Part shown: piece after piece, positions 1 through 7,034 of the stretch | Layout of the letters: each line of letters begins with the position of its first letter | How positions within the stretch are numbered: position 1 is the first letter of the stretch | Assembly: GCA_052390275.1 (NCBI GenBank) | Contig: JBQTHD010000053.1 | Location: forward strand, 1-30,899 | Origin: JBQTHD01 sp052390275 | GTDB lineage: Bacteria > Actinomycetota > Acidimicrobiia > Acidimicrobiales > AC-14 | Reading direction: 5' to 3' | DNA length: 30,899 nt | Notes under the pieces: model-generated | Told to the model about the DNA's origin: nothing | The model's input: the letters and a program-made list of their open reading frames with translations, nothing else | Databases searched by the model: none | Program-made: the position numbers and the translations under genes

Positions 1-2
1 GG

Positions 3-191
3 CGACGCCAACTCGCGCCCGCCGATGGGGGCCTGCCCGATGGGGGCCGGCCCGATGGGGGCCTGCCCGATGGGGGCCGGCCCGATGGGGGCCTGCCCGA
101 TGGGGGCCTGCCCGATGGGGGCCTGCCCGATGGGGCCTGCCCGATGGGGCCTGCCCGTGGGGCGGCCGGCCGGATGACGTTGCCTCCATGA
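3..191 (+). CDS. 3' end of an upstream gene (partial, frame uncertain)
   Basis: The frame beginning at base 3 stays open to a TGA at 189-191, which overlaps the ATG of the next gene (ATGA at 188-191), the classic arrangement of translationally coupled genes. In this frame the tandem repeat would encode a P-D-G-G-L/R pentapeptide tail. TgpA-like genes usually follow MoxR and DUF58 genes, so the tail of a DUF58 protein is the expected neighbour, but no DUF58 sequence is visible. A second frame, open from base 1, ends at a TGA at 175-177 and encodes M-G-A-C/G-P repeats with better third-position GC. The choice between the two cannot be made here. Confidence 0.35.
   Translation, partial: RRQLAPADGGLPDGGRPDGGLPDGGRPDGGLPDGGLPDGGLPDGACPMGPARGAAGRMTLPP
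25..157. repeat. 15-bp tandem repeat, about nine units
   Basis: Units of the form GATGGGGGCCTGCCC or GATGGGGGCCGGCCC begin every 15 bp (ATG positions 25, 40, 55, 70, 85, 100, 115, 130). The last units shrink to 14 bp (next at 144, then a GTGG variant). The array is open in all three plus-strand frames, so reading frame alone does not show which protein, if any, it encodes. The two-type alternation of units (CTG/CGG) suggests growth by slippage or unequal exchange. Confidence 0.9.
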
Positions 192-2716
192 GCCCAACCA
201 CTGCAGAAATCGCGAGGGCCACGACCGGCCAGGGCGGACCTCCTGTCCAGGCTCGCCGCACCCGCCCTTCGGGCCCCTCCCGCGAAGGACCCTGGCGGCG
301 ATACCCGCTCGGCGCAGAGTTTGGACTGTTGGGGATCACCGTGGTGGCCGGCGCCAGCCTGGGTCGCCTGTTCTCCGACAACCGCCACCTGGTCCTTTGG
401 GCCGCTGCCGCCGTCGGAACGCATCTGGTGGCGGCTGTGGCCCGGCGGCGACTGGCCAGCGCCGGGTGGGGCGCGGCCGTTTCGGTTATCGGCCTGATTG
501 CGTTAATCGGCTGGGGGGCCCTGGGCGAGACCACCTGGTTCGGGCTCCCCACCTGGGCCACCTTCTCGACCGGCTGGGATCTGATGGCCGATGCCTGGTT
601 CCGCTTCGGGCGGGAGGTGGCGCCCACTCCGGGGTCGGAGGGGTTTGTGATAGCCGGGGCCATGGCCATCTGGGTGGCCGGCGCCCTGGCCGACGCCTTC
701 GCCTTTCGGGCCCGGACGCGGTTCGAGGCGCTGGTGCCCAGCTTCACCCTGGTGCTCTTCGGCGCCGTGCTGGGCACCGGGATCGGAGCCCGCGGTACCG
801 CTCTGGGATACATGGCCGCGGTGCTCATCTTCCTGGCTGCGAGCGAACCTCGATTCTGGTGGCGCATGGCGAGCCAACCGGGATATTCGGCCGACTCAGG
901 GTCCAGGTTCAGCCAGATGACCCGTTCTTTCGGCCAATCTCGGTGGCCCGGCGCCGCCGTAGTCGGCGGCGGGGCGCTGATTCTGGCCAGCCTCACCGGC
1001 CCCGCTCTGGCGGGTGCCACCGGCGAACCCGCATGGCGACAGAGGGGTTCCGCAGCGGCGGAGCGCACAACGGTGAGTCCTCTGGTCGACATTCGCAGCC
1101 GACTCCTGGACCAGTCCAACCAGGCTCTTTTCACTGTGCGGGCCAGCCGGGCCGCTTACTGGCGCCTCACCTCCCTGGATTCCTTCGACGGCACCCTGTG
1201 GTCCTCCCGGGGGAGCTATCGCGCCATCGATCAGGTCCTGCCCGACGGGCCGGGGCAGCCCGCGGCATCGTCATCGGACGAATCCGACTCCGGCCGGCCG
1301 GGACCCGATCGGGTGATGCAGGAGGTGGAGATCGCCGGGCTGGATTCGATCTGGCTGCCGGCGGCCTTCCGCCCCGTGCGCATCGGTGCGGTGACGGCGG
1401 GGCCCAGGGGGGACCCCGCCCGGCTGCGCACGACCTTTGACCCGGACTCGGCCAGCCTGGTGACCGATCGCCCGACGGTGATCGGGGCCCGGTACCAGGT
1501 CGAGTCGCACACCGCATCGCTCACCGCGGCCAGCTTGAGCCGGGGATCGGCCGCCTCGTTCCCCGGGAGGGACCGCTACCTGGCGCTGCCGGCCGATATC
1601 GACCCGCGGGTCCGTCAGTTGGCCGCCGATCTGGTCCGGGGCAAACCGGCCGGCTACGCCCAGGCCCGGGCCCTGCAGGACTTCTTCCGGTCGGGCTTCC
1701 GCTACAGCCTCGACGTCCCCCCTGGCCATGGCACCGACGCCATGGTGCGATTCCTGTTCGAAACCCGTACCGGCTACTGCGAGCAGTTCGCCGGCACATA
1801 TGCCGCCCTGGCCCGGATGGTGGGACTACCCGCCCGGGTGGCGGTGGGCTTCACCCCCGGGTCGGCCGCGGCCGATGGGGTGGCCACGGTGCGGGGCACC
1901 AACGCCCATGCCTGGCCGGAAGTATTCCTGGCCCCCCACGGTTGGGTCCCCTTTGAACCGACGCCCGGACGGGCCGTCCCCGGTGGGGAGGCCTACACCG
2001 GCATCGACGATCGGGCCGCTGCCGACCCCACCGCCGAATTCGACCCAACCGATCCGCCGGGGGCTGATTCCGAAGCGCCGGGGGACGAAATCCCTGGTCC
2101 AGTCGAGCCTGAAGCCGAGACCGGCAGTCCGCAGGACCCGAACCAGGATCCCGACCCCGCGGTGTCGGACGGAGAAGGTGGAACCGGGCCGGAGCCCGGC
2201 CAGTCCGAGGGACGGGGGACTGACCAGGAGGCGGCGGGCGCGCCACCCGGGTGGATGTGGGTCCTGGCCGTCATCCCCGCCGGCGGGTTGGCGGTGGCGG
2301 GCGCCAAGGAAGCCCGGCACCGACGACGACGATCCCGGGCGACCGAACCTTCTCAACGGGTCGTCCTGGCCTGGACCGAGGCGGTGGAAGCCTTCGCGGC
2401 CGCCGGTCTGGTCGGCGTAACCGCGGGTGACACCCCCCTCGAGATGTCCCGGCGGGCGGCAGATGCCCTGAGCCGGCCCCGGCAGGTGGAGTCAATGGCA
2501 TCATCGCAAGATCTGGCCGGGCTGAGCCGGTTGGCCGACGCGGCCACCGAGGCCCGCTGGCGTCCGGGAGAGCCGTCAGCCGAAGCCGTGGCCCGGGCCC
2601 AGGAGACATCAGGTCGCCTCCGAGCCCTGGCGTGGCAACAGGCCGGGCGTTGGCGCCAGATGTGGTGGTGGGCGGACCCGAGAGGACTACTTGTCCCGCT
2701 GGAACTTCCGTCGTAG
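188..2716 (+). CDS. TgpA-like membrane transglutaminase (DUF3488 / transglutaminase core / DUF4129)
   Basis: This is an 842-residue membrane protein with the actinobacterial TgpA layout. The N-terminal third (about residues 40-290) is a set of hydrophobic segments (DUF3488-like), followed by an extracytoplasmic region with the transglutaminase-like core. The catalytic triad is visible: Cys531 in GYCEQFA, His574 in NAHAWPEV and an acidic residue, Glu590, in FEPTPG where many relatives have Asp. A Pro/Asp/Glu-rich linker (about 605-695) leads to one more membrane segment (about 696-715) and a cytoplasmic DUF4129-like tail. TgpA-type proteins are predicted periplasmic or surface transglutaminases or proteases; the substrate is unknown. 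The frame is open upstream through the repeat, but ATG 188 is the first Met and sits in an ATGA overlap with an upstream frame. Its 3' end overlaps the convergent DUF3040 gene by 30 bp. Confidence 0.9.
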   Translation: MSPTTAEIARATTGQGGPPVQARRTRPSGPSREGPWRRYPLGAEFGLLGITVVAGASLGRLFSDNRHLVLWAAAAVGTHLVAAVARRRLASAGWGAAVSVIGLIALIGWGALGETTWFGLPTWATFSTGWDLMADAWFRFGREVAPTPGSEGFVIAGAMAIWVAGALADAFAFRARTRFEALVPSFTLVLFGAVLGTGIGARGTALGYMAAVLIFLAASEPRFWWRMASQPGYSADSGSRFSQMTRSFGQSRWPGAAVVGGGALILASLTGPALAGATGEPAWRQRGSAAAERTTVSPLVDIRSRLLDQSNQALFTVRASRAAYWRLTSLDSFDGTLWSSRGSYRAIDQVLPDGPGQPAASSSDESDSGRPGPDRVMQEVEIAGLDSIWLPAAFRPVRIGAVTAGPRGDPARLRTTFDPDSASLVTDRPTVIGARYQVESHTASLTAASLSRGSAASFPGRDRYLALPADIDPRVRQLAADLVRGKPAGYAQARALQDFFRSGFRYSLDVPPGHGTDAMVRFLFETRTGYCEQFAGTYAALARMVGLPARVAVGFTPGSAAADGVATVRGTNAHAWPEVFLAPHGWVPFEPTPGRAVPGGEAYTGIDDRAAADPTAEFDPTDPPGADSEAPGDEIPGPVEPEAETGSPQDPNQDPDPAVSDGEGGTGPEPGQSEGRGTDQEAAGAPPGWMWVLAVIPAGGLAVAGAKEARHRRRRSRATEPSQRVVLAWTEAVEAFAAAGLVGVTAGDTPLEMSRRAADALSRPRQVESMASSQDLAGLSRLADAATEARWRPGEPSAEAVARAQETSGRLRALAWQQAGRWRQMWWWADPRGLLVPLELPS

Positions 2717-3058
2717 CCGTTGAGAGGTGTCCGCCAGGGTGGACCTGACCCGGTCGGTGGCTGCGGTTGCCGGCGGGCGACGGGGGCCCGGACCCACGCG
2801 GCGGGCGCTCGCCACCATGACGTAAGCGCAGCCGAACATCGCAGCGAAGGCCAGGAACGCGATCACCAGCGAATCCCGGAAAAAGGCCAGGAGCAGGCCG
2901 AAGCTGATAACGAACCCCGCGGCTGACAGCTTCCGGGCCTTGGATGCCCGGGTATAGAGACTGGTCTTGCCGACCTCCCGGGCGAAAGCCGGGTCGGTCG
3001 CGTAGAACTGCTGCTCTATCTCGGAGAGGATCCGCTGTTCTTCTTCGGAAAGCGGCAC
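2687..3058 (-). CDS. DUF3040 family small membrane protein
   Basis: A 123-residue protein starting M-P-L-S-E-E-E-Q-R-I-L, the conserved opening of actinobacterial DUF3040 proteins. The acidic N-terminal segment (SEEEQRILSEIEQQFYATDPAFA) is followed by a basic stretch and two adjacent membrane segments (about residues 50-90), then a Pro/Arg-rich tail. The function of the family is unknown. I chose the GTG at 3058 rather than the upstream ATG of the longer open frame because family homology starts exactly there and an AGGAGG lies 11 nt upstream. The gene is convergent with the transglutaminase gene and overlaps it by 30 bp. Confidence 0.88.
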   Translation of the reverse strand: MPLSEEEQRILSEIEQQFYATDPAFAREVGKTSLYTRASKARKLSAAGFVISFGLLLAFFRDSLVIAFLAFAAMFGCAYVMVASARRVGPGPRRPPATAATDRVRSTLADTSQRLRRKFQRDK

Positions 3059-3069
3059 GCCCTGATGAC

Positions 3070-3075
3070 CCTCCT
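3070..3075 (-). promoter_or_regulatory. Shine-Dalgarno AGGAGG fixing the DUF3040 start
   Basis: On the minus strand AGGAGG is followed by an 11-nt spacer and GTG at 3058. The spacer is somewhat long but this is the only strong site nearby, and it supports the GTG over the upstream in-frame ATG at 3175. Confidence 0.6.
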
Positions 3076-3158
3076 GGGAGTTCCCAACCCTGTGCCTGAT
3101 GGAAGCCGGCCCATTCAGCCGACCCGTGCGATCCGGTCCCGTTCGAACCGGTCCGGCG

Positions 3159-3491
3159 ATGATAACGGCGAGCAACGCCCGACTGGGTCCAGCCTACGAT
3201 TCTGCGCCGATGGCCGGATCCGTGACACCTGGCCCTCCCGTGTCCGGCGGAGGTCCCACCAGCCTGCCCGGAGTCGCGGCCCGGGTGATCGCCTTCGCCG
3301 CAGTGGCCGCCGCCGGACTCTGTGGCCTGCTGATCGGCTCGTCGTTGGCCGGCCTGGGCTGTTCCTCCTCCTGTGATCTGGCCCGGGGCGTCGGCGGGCT
3401 GGTCGGCGCCGCCATGGCCGCCGGCGGCGTGGCTGTGGTCAGCGTCCTGGTTCTGCGGGCCATGGGTGAATGGAAGGCCAAGGGAGGCTGA
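3159..3491 (+). CDS. Small membrane protein, unknown function
   Basis: I do not recognise the family. From the ATG at 3159 the product is 110 residues: a Gly/Pro/Ser-rich N-terminal tail, one membrane segment (ARVIAFAAVAAAGLCGLLIGSSLA), a short loop with two Cys (CSSSC), and a second hydrophobic segment ending in VLVLRAMGEW with a short basic C-terminus. It is divergent from DUF3040. The start is uncertain: the frame is open from an ATG at 3099, and an ATG at 3210 would leave a shorter tail; none has a clear ribosome binding site. Strong third-position GC and coherent hydrophobic segments argue that it is real. Confidence 0.6.
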   Translation: MITASNARLGPAYDSAPMAGSVTPGPPVSGGGPTSLPGVAARVIAFAAVAAAGLCGLLIGSSLAGLGCSSSCDLARGVGGLVGAAMAAGGVAVVSVLVLRAMGEWKAKGG

Positions 3492-3558
3492 ACCGGCGCT
3501 GTTGCGCTGCTGGGTGGTCGCCCTCGCAGGCCCCCGGGCTCGACCGCCCTCTACAAAC

Positions 3559-3577
3559 TTAGGGTTGCCTAACTCGA
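3559..3577 (+). promoter_or_regulatory. DtxR/IdeR-like iron box upstream of bfd-bfr
   Basis: TTAGGGTTGCCTAACTCGA matches 14 of 19 positions of the DtxR/IdeR consensus TTAGGTTAGSCTAACCTAA, with the left half (TTAGG) and the core (GCCTAAC) intact. It lies 109 bp upstream of bfd. In actinobacteria iron-loaded IdeR binds such boxes and, for ferritin genes, can activate transcription; the direction of regulation here is an inference. Confidence 0.65.
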
Positions 3578-3605
3578 CATCCGAGGGTATCCTGATGACG
3601 TTCCT

Positions 3606-3683
3606 ATGGATTCTTCTTCTTCCTTCGTGATCGCCCCGACCATCGCCCTGGGCGAGAGTCCAGCCCCCCGAGTCGGGCTCTAG
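3606..3683 (+). CDS. Possible 25-residue leader ORF before bfd
   Basis: An ATG at 3606 opens a 25-codon frame (MDSSSSFVIAPTIALGESPA then PRVGL) whose TAG at 3681-3683 ends two bases before the bfd ATG at 3686. bfd has no obvious Shine-Dalgarno of its own, so translational coupling through this ORF is conceivable. The ORF also has no clear ribosome binding site and no recognised homology, so it may be chance. Confidence 0.25.
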   Translation: MDSSSSFVIAPTIALGESPAPRVGL

Positions 3684-3685
3684 CG

Positions 3686-3919
3686 ATGTACGTCTGTCAC
3701 TGCCTGGCCGTCACCGACCACGAGATCAAAGCGGCCATGGACGCCGGGGCTCGCGACGTTCTCGAGGTGTCTCGCCGGTGCCAGGCGGCGACCGGCTGCG
3801 GAGGCTGCTACCCCGCGCTTGTCCAACTGCTTCAGGAGCACCTGGGTCAGAACCGATCGGCCCAGGACTATGGTCTGGCGACAACGGAAAGCCGCCGACG
3901 GAACAGCCACGCCGCCTGA
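3686..3919 (+). CDS. bfd: Bacterioferritin-associated ferredoxin (Bfd, [2Fe-2S])
   Basis: A 77-residue protein beginning MYVCHCLAVTDHEI, the typical opening of Bfd/BFD-like [2Fe-2S] proteins. The four cluster ligands are Cys4, Cys6, Cys38 and Cys41 (CHC and CGGC); an extra Cys32 is also present. Bfd reduces the ferric core of bacterioferritin through the bacterioferritin haem so that iron is released to the cytosol. The C-terminal 20 residues are polar, basic and probably unstructured. The gene lies 41 bp before bacterioferritin on the same strand, downstream of an IdeR-like box, so the pair is probably one iron-controlled transcription unit. Confidence 0.93.
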   Translation: MYVCHCLAVTDHEIKAAMDAGARDVLEVSRRCQAATGCGGCYPALVQLLQEHLGQNRSAQDYGLATTESRRRNSHAA

Positions 3920-3960
3920 CCCCGGTTCCGTCGGCGCAATCAGCGCGGAGGCCAACCGGT

Positions 3961-4437
3961 ATGAAGGGCAACGATTCGGTTATCGAGTTGCTGAATGATG
4001 TTCTGACGGCTGAGTTGACGGCCATCAACCAGTACTTCATCGACGCCAAGATGGCGGAGAACTGGGGCTTCGCCGGGCTGGCCGGTCGGTTCAAGGCGGA
4101 CTCCATCGACGAGATGCGCGATGCCGAGGCCCTGATTACCCGAATCCTTTACCTCGACGGGCTTCCCAACCTTCAGCGCCTGGGCAGTGTTCGGGTGGGT
4201 GAGACGATCCCAGAGAAGCTCCGATTGGCTCTGGACCTGGAGAAGGCCGCCATCGAACGACTCAACCACGGGGTGGCGCTGTGCACCAGCGTGGGCGACA
4301 ACGGCAGCCGCCAGTTGCTGGAAACCATCCTGTCGGGTGAGGAGGAACACGCCGACTGGGTGGAGACCCAGTTGGAGCTCATCCGCCAGATGGGCACCGA
4401 GCTTTACCTCGCCCAGCAGGTGGCCGGGGCCGGCTGA
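3961..4437 (+). CDS. bfr: Bacterioferritin (haem-containing ferritin) with His54-to-Asp change
   Basis: A 158-residue bacterioferritin, full length for the family and numbered like E. coli Bfr. Ferroxidase ligands Glu18, Glu51, Glu94, Glu127 and His130 are present, and Met52 is the inter-subunit haem ligand. The remaining ligand, His54, is Asp here (DEMRDAE; codon GAT, one base from the His codon CAT). Bfr forms a 24-subunit shell that oxidises Fe(II) and stores it as ferric mineral. The start at ATG 3961 is set by GGAGG at 3947-3951 and by alignment with relatives such as mycobacterial BfrA; the longer open frame upstream overlaps bfd in another frame. The Asp could still bind metal but should alter the di-iron site. 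Confidence 0.95.
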   Translation: MKGNDSVIELLNDVLTAELTAINQYFIDAKMAENWGFAGLAGRFKADSIDEMRDAEALITRILYLDGLPNLQRLGSVRVGETIPEKLRLALDLEKAAIERLNHGVALCTSVGDNGSRQLLETILSGEEEHADWVETQLELIRQMGTELYLAQQVAGAG

Positions 4438-4441
4438 GGAA

Positions 4442-4470
4442 CAGGCCCCGCCTCTGAGACCCGGGGCCTG
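4442..4470. terminator. Hairpin between convergent bfr and PIG-L genes
   Basis: CAGGCCCCG (4442-4450) pairs perfectly with CGGGGCCTG (4462-4470) around an 11-nt loop. It lies 4 bp after the bfr stop and before the stop of the convergent deacetylase gene. No U-run follows, so it may act as a bidirectional but weak terminator or a 3'-end stabiliser. Confidence 0.6.
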
Positions 4471-4486
4471 TAACACCTTGGTGCCG

Positions 4487-5257
4487 CTACAGGCGTAGCC
4501 GGCGGAAGTTCTCTCCCGCCGTCAAGCCGGCCTGGCGCCCCACGTCGGCCGCCCTCATTCGCACCACCTCGGCAAACCATTCCGGTTGACCACCGGGGTG
4601 GTCGGTAGCCGCCCGGGCCGGGGCGGCGCCCATCTGACTGGCGTGACAGAGGACGGCTTTGACCTTGGCCTCCATGCCGTTCGACACGTCCACCCAGACG
4701 TCCGGCTCGAGAGTGCCGGACAGAAGGACCGTCTCGACCCGGTGGGCGGGACCCGCCGTGGGGTAGTAGTGCGGGTTGGCTGCGGCCGGGGCGACCCCAT
4801 CGAGCACCGCCCAACCCACCACCCGGTGATCGGCATGGTTGAAGTACGAGTCGCCAAAAAAGACAGCGGTCGGGTCCGGAGCCAGTATGACCTGCGGCTT
4901 GATCAGCCGGACCGCCTTCACGACTGCCTCCACCAGCCCGTCGTGCCGACTCAACTCCCCGTCGGGGACCTCCAACTGGTGGCGACCGGCCAGGCCCAGA
5001 GCCGCGCCCGCGGCTTCCATCTCACCGGCCCGGCGGCGGGCCAGATCCTCCAGATCTGCCGCTGGGTCTCCGCTGCCCTTCTCCCCCCGGGTGCAGACCA
5101 GAACGTGAACCAGACTGCCGTGGGCCGACCATGTGGCCAGAGTGCCCCCGCAGGAAAGCTCGGGGTCATCGGGGTGGGCGTAGACCGCCAGAGCCCGCTC
5201 GGGAACGTCCGAAAACAACCGGGGGGCGATGGCCGTCGAACCTAGTGCCGTGGCCAC
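4487..5257 (-). CDS. PIG-L/LmbE family zinc-dependent deacetylase
   Basis: A 256-residue PIG-L (LmbE-like) N-deacetylase. The metal-binding motif AHPDDPE is present (His28, Asp30, Asp31) together with the downstream NHADHRVVG element that gives the third zinc ligand. The family includes MshB (mycothiol) and Mca-type amidases and many sugar N-deacetylases; the substrate here cannot be read from sequence, and the length is shorter than MshB. The first possible start is GTG 5257, which lies inside the 26-bp repeat and CTAGTGC element upstream; no good ribosome binding site is seen, so a start a few codons later (for example TTG at codon 14) is possible. It is convergent with bfr. Confidence 0.85.
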   Translation of the reverse strand: MATALGSTAIAPRLFSDVPERALAVYAHPDDPELSCGGTLATWSAHGSLVHVLVCTRGEKGSGDPAADLEDLARRRAGEMEAAGAALGLAGRHQLEVPDGELSRHDGLVEAVVKAVRLIKPQVILAPDPTAVFFGDSYFNHADHRVVGWAVLDGVAPAAANPHYYPTAGPAHRVETVLLSGTLEPDVWVDVSNGMEAKVKAVLCHASQMGAAPARAATDHPGGQPEWFAEVVRMRAADVGRQAGLTAGENFRRLRL

Positions 5258-5309
5258 ATGTCGTCGTCACAGGCCGTGGCCACATGTCGTGGTCACAGGC
5301 CGTGCCCAC
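5242..5309. repeat. 26-bp tandem repeat joined to a CTAGTGC-type end
   Basis: Two 26-bp units (5247-5272 and 5273-5298, differing at one base) and a partial third unit make up the array. The first unit begins inside CTAGTGCCGTGGCCAC (5242-5257), which matches 15 of 16 bases of the right end of the inverted-repeat element at 21323-21338 (read on the minus strand). Each unit contains GTGGCCAC and the arm GTGGTCAC or GTCGTCAC, able to form a small hairpin. The array covers the start codon and 5' region of the deacetylase gene. Confidence 0.75.
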
Positions 5310-5421
5310 ACCCGGCGGCAGCGGAATTCGTCCACGCTCGCTCCAGCGCCAGAACCACCCCTGACGGCATCCTCGTCCGGCCTGGCCCGCGGCCCGGGTC
5401 GGTGAAGCGGGCCGGGGGCCG

Positions 5422-6444
5422 GTGGGCGACCCCTACGCTGTGACCCTTGTGATCGAGACCTCCGGCCGGACGGCGGCGCCGGCCCATCCGCCGCTTCCCC
5501 CGGAAACGACGGCAGCGCTGTTGGATTTGGCCCGGTCAGCCGCCGTCGACGCCTCGGAGCTGCTGGCTTCCCGCCATGGTCAGTGGCCCCCGGGGGTGGC
5601 CACCAAGTCGAGTAGCACAGACATGGTCTCCGATGTTGACCGGGCCAGCGAAACCCTCATCACCGCCCGCATCCTGGCCGCTCGCCCAGACGATGGGGTC
5701 CTGGGCGAAGAGGATGGCGAGCGGCTGGGAACCAGCGGGATTCGTTGGGTGGTCGACCCGCTCGACGGCACCACCAACTACCTGTACGGCCATCGGGCCT
5801 ACGCCGTGTCCATCGCGGCGGAATATCACGGCGAGGTGGTGGTGGGGGTGGTGGCCGACCCCGGCCGGGGCGAGATCTTTGCCGCCTCCCGGGGATCCGG
5901 CGCATTCGTGGCCCCCCTGGGCGGTTGTGGCGTCGCCGCAATCAACACCGTCTCACTCGGGGCCGCCTCACCTGGGGCCGCCTTACCCGGGCGATCGTCG
6001 CTCGGCCGGCCGATTCGGGCATCTACCCTGGCCCAACTGGACCAGGCGTTGGTGGCCACCGGCTTCTCCTACTCCTCGTCGGTCCGAGCCGAGCAGGCCC
6101 GCATGCTTCCCCGACTTCTACCCCGGGTTCGCGACATCCGCCGCTTGGGGGCCGCAGCCCTGGATCTGTGTTGGGTGGCCTGCGGGCGATTCGATGTCTA
6201 TTACGAAACCGATCTCGCGGCCTGGGACGTGGCCGCCGGAGTCCTGATCGCCACTGAAGCAGGAGCGGTCAGCGTCGAACTCCCCAGCCAACGCCCGGGT
6301 GGGCGGTCGCTGGTGGCCGGGTCACCGGCGCTAGTTGATCCCCTTCTCGACCTCTTGTCGGCGCCGCAGAAGAAGTCTTGGACTGACGAAGGCGCCCAGG
6401 ACGTTCCGGGGTGGCCAGGACCTCCGGAGGTGGCCAGGAATTGA
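5422..6444 (+). CDS. Inositol monophosphatase family phosphatase
   Basis: A 340-residue member of the Mg2+-dependent IMPase/FBPase superfamily. Metal-binding motifs appear in order: GEEDG (Glu96, Glu97), WVVDPLDGTTN (Asp112, Asp115) and WDVAAG (Asp269). The family hydrolyses inositol-1-phosphate, histidinol phosphate or similar substrates; in actinobacteria inositol phosphatases feed phosphatidylinositol and mycothiol, but several paralogues are normal and the exact substrate is open. A Gly/Ala/Ser/Pro-rich insertion follows the second motif (about residues 170-195) and a polar tail extends past the usual C-terminus. The start is probably GTG 5422; GTG 5440 and GTG 5449 are alternatives. It was probably followed in the same transcription unit by the PGPGW gene 29 bp downstream. 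Confidence 0.88.
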   Translation: MGDPYAVTLVIETSGRTAAPAHPPLPPETTAALLDLARSAAVDASELLASRHGQWPPGVATKSSSTDMVSDVDRASETLITARILAARPDDGVLGEEDGERLGTSGIRWVVDPLDGTTNYLYGHRAYAVSIAAEYHGEVVVGVVADPGRGEIFAASRGSGAFVAPLGGCGVAAINTVSLGAASPGAALPGRSSLGRPIRASTLAQLDQALVATGFSYSSSVRAEQARMLPRLLPRVRDIRRLGAAALDLCWVACGRFDVYYETDLAAWDVAAGVLIATEAGAVSVELPSQRPGGRSLVAGSPALVDPLLDLLSAPQKKSWTDEGAQDVPGWPGPPEVARN

Positions 6445-6473
6445 CTCGCCTCGGCAACTTTCCCCGGTTTGAG

Positions 6474-6666
6474 ATGAACGATTCCCCGGTGACCACCGCC
6501 CGCCGAGGAGTTGGGCCAAGATTGACCCTGGTGAAGCGCCTGGGAAGAACCTTCACCCTGTCGGCCAACTCGGCGGGAATGGCCCGGGCCCTGCTCAGGC
6601 GTGTCGTCCAGGTAGTGGTTGCCTGCGTCGGGTTTACCCTGCTCGGAGCTGGGATCGTCCTCTGTT
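6474..6666 (+). pseudogene. 5' part of a PGPGW/TIGR02611 membrane protein gene, cut by an inversion
   Basis: The frame from ATG 6474 (MNDSPVTTARRGVG) reaches a hydrophobic segment, RRVVQVVVACVGFTLLGAGI then VL, the usual first membrane helix of TIGR02611 proteins, but then runs into unrelated basic sequence (CSGRHHRRSARH) instead of the PGPGW motif. The missing half lies 0.4 kb away on the opposite strand (6877-7034). Joining base 6666 to the reverse complement of 7034 and onwards gives GAGIVLCFIPGPGFVFIIAG in one frame, an intact protein of about 117 residues. As the sequence stands, the frame continues to a stop at 6944 as a chimera. Confidence 0.75.
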
Positions 6667-6708
6667 CTGGCCGACACCATCGTCGTTCGGCGCGGCACCC
6701 ATCAGTAG
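6667..6708 (+). pseudogene. Displaced 3' end of the RDD gene
   Basis: Read on the plus strand from 6667, the codons give LADTIVVRRGTHQ and TAG (6706-6708). RDD proteins usually end GLHDRxAxTxVV, and the minus-strand RDD gene is cut immediately after GLHDRL at 7035. Joining the two gives GLHDRLLADTIVVRRGTHQ, a normal RDD ending. This is what shows the event to be an inversion and not a deletion. Confidence 0.7.
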
Positions 6709-6876
6709 TTGGTTGGCGCCAGCACATGGTTGCGCAAGTCATGACGACCGTCACTGGCGCGAATACCTGGTGGGATGGGTTCTGTCCCGGGTTGTCCGCC
6801 AGCGACAGCCGTACCGTTGCACTGAGGCCCTGCCGGGCCGGCGGCTCTGGCGCATCCGGAAGTTCGGGCGAGTTTC
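6709..6876. other. Former intergenic DNA inside the inversion, no gene seen
   Basis: Before inversion this stretch lay between two convergent 3' ends. Frames here have no recognisable protein. It contains GTTGCGCAAGTCATGACGAC at 6729-6748, similar to the end of the MITE-like element at 7444, and a few short inverted repeats around GGCGCCAG and CTGGCGC. Confidence 0.5.
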
Positions 6877-7034
6877 CTAGGAGGTTCTCGGCCGAGATCG
6901 CCGTCTCTCGGCAGCGGCCCGGGCGGCTGCCGCCCGTTCCTTGACTTTGATCAGGGCCCGCTCCGCCCAGGTGAACTGAGTGGACAACACCGCCAGCCCG
7001 GCGATGATGAACACGAACCCGGGTCCAGGGATGA
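6877..7034 (-). pseudogene. 3' part of the PGPGW/TIGR02611 gene, displaced to the minus strand
   Basis: On the minus strand this encodes IPGPGFVFIIAGLAVLSTQF then TWAERALIKVKER and a basic Ala/Arg tail ending RPRTS and TAG (6877-6879). PGPGF plus a hydrophobic helix and the following WAERAL are the signature of the TIGR02611/PGPGW small membrane family, whose function is unknown. No start codon precedes the motif in a sensible context; upstream is RDD coding sequence in another frame. It is the second half of the gene whose first half is at 6474-6666. Confidence 0.75.

Larger units (their letters stand above)
6667..7034. other. 368-bp inverted segment exchanging the 3' ends of two convergent genes
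   Basis: Both ends of this block interrupt a recognisable protein. Reversing it in thought restores the PGPGW gene on the left and the RDD gene on the right, both in frame. Each boundary has a TT dinucleotide (6665-6666; complement of 7035-7036), so the breakpoint is exact to within 2 bp. The block contains the displaced RDD tail (6667-6708), about 170 bp of former intergenic DNA, and the displaced PGPGW tail (6877-7034). A stretch at 6729-6748 matches 17 of 20 bases of the MITE-like element at 7444-7613. Confidence 0.75.

Noticed and set aside
5242..5309. Possible CRISPR array at the 26-bp repeats
   Set aside because: Repeats are head to tail without spacers and only about 2.4 units long; no cas genes.
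6201..6754. Two long minus-strand frames opposite the phosphatase 3' end and the PGPGW fragment
   Set aside because: They are antisense shadows in GC-rich DNA; the plus-strand frames have family motifs and a membrane helix.
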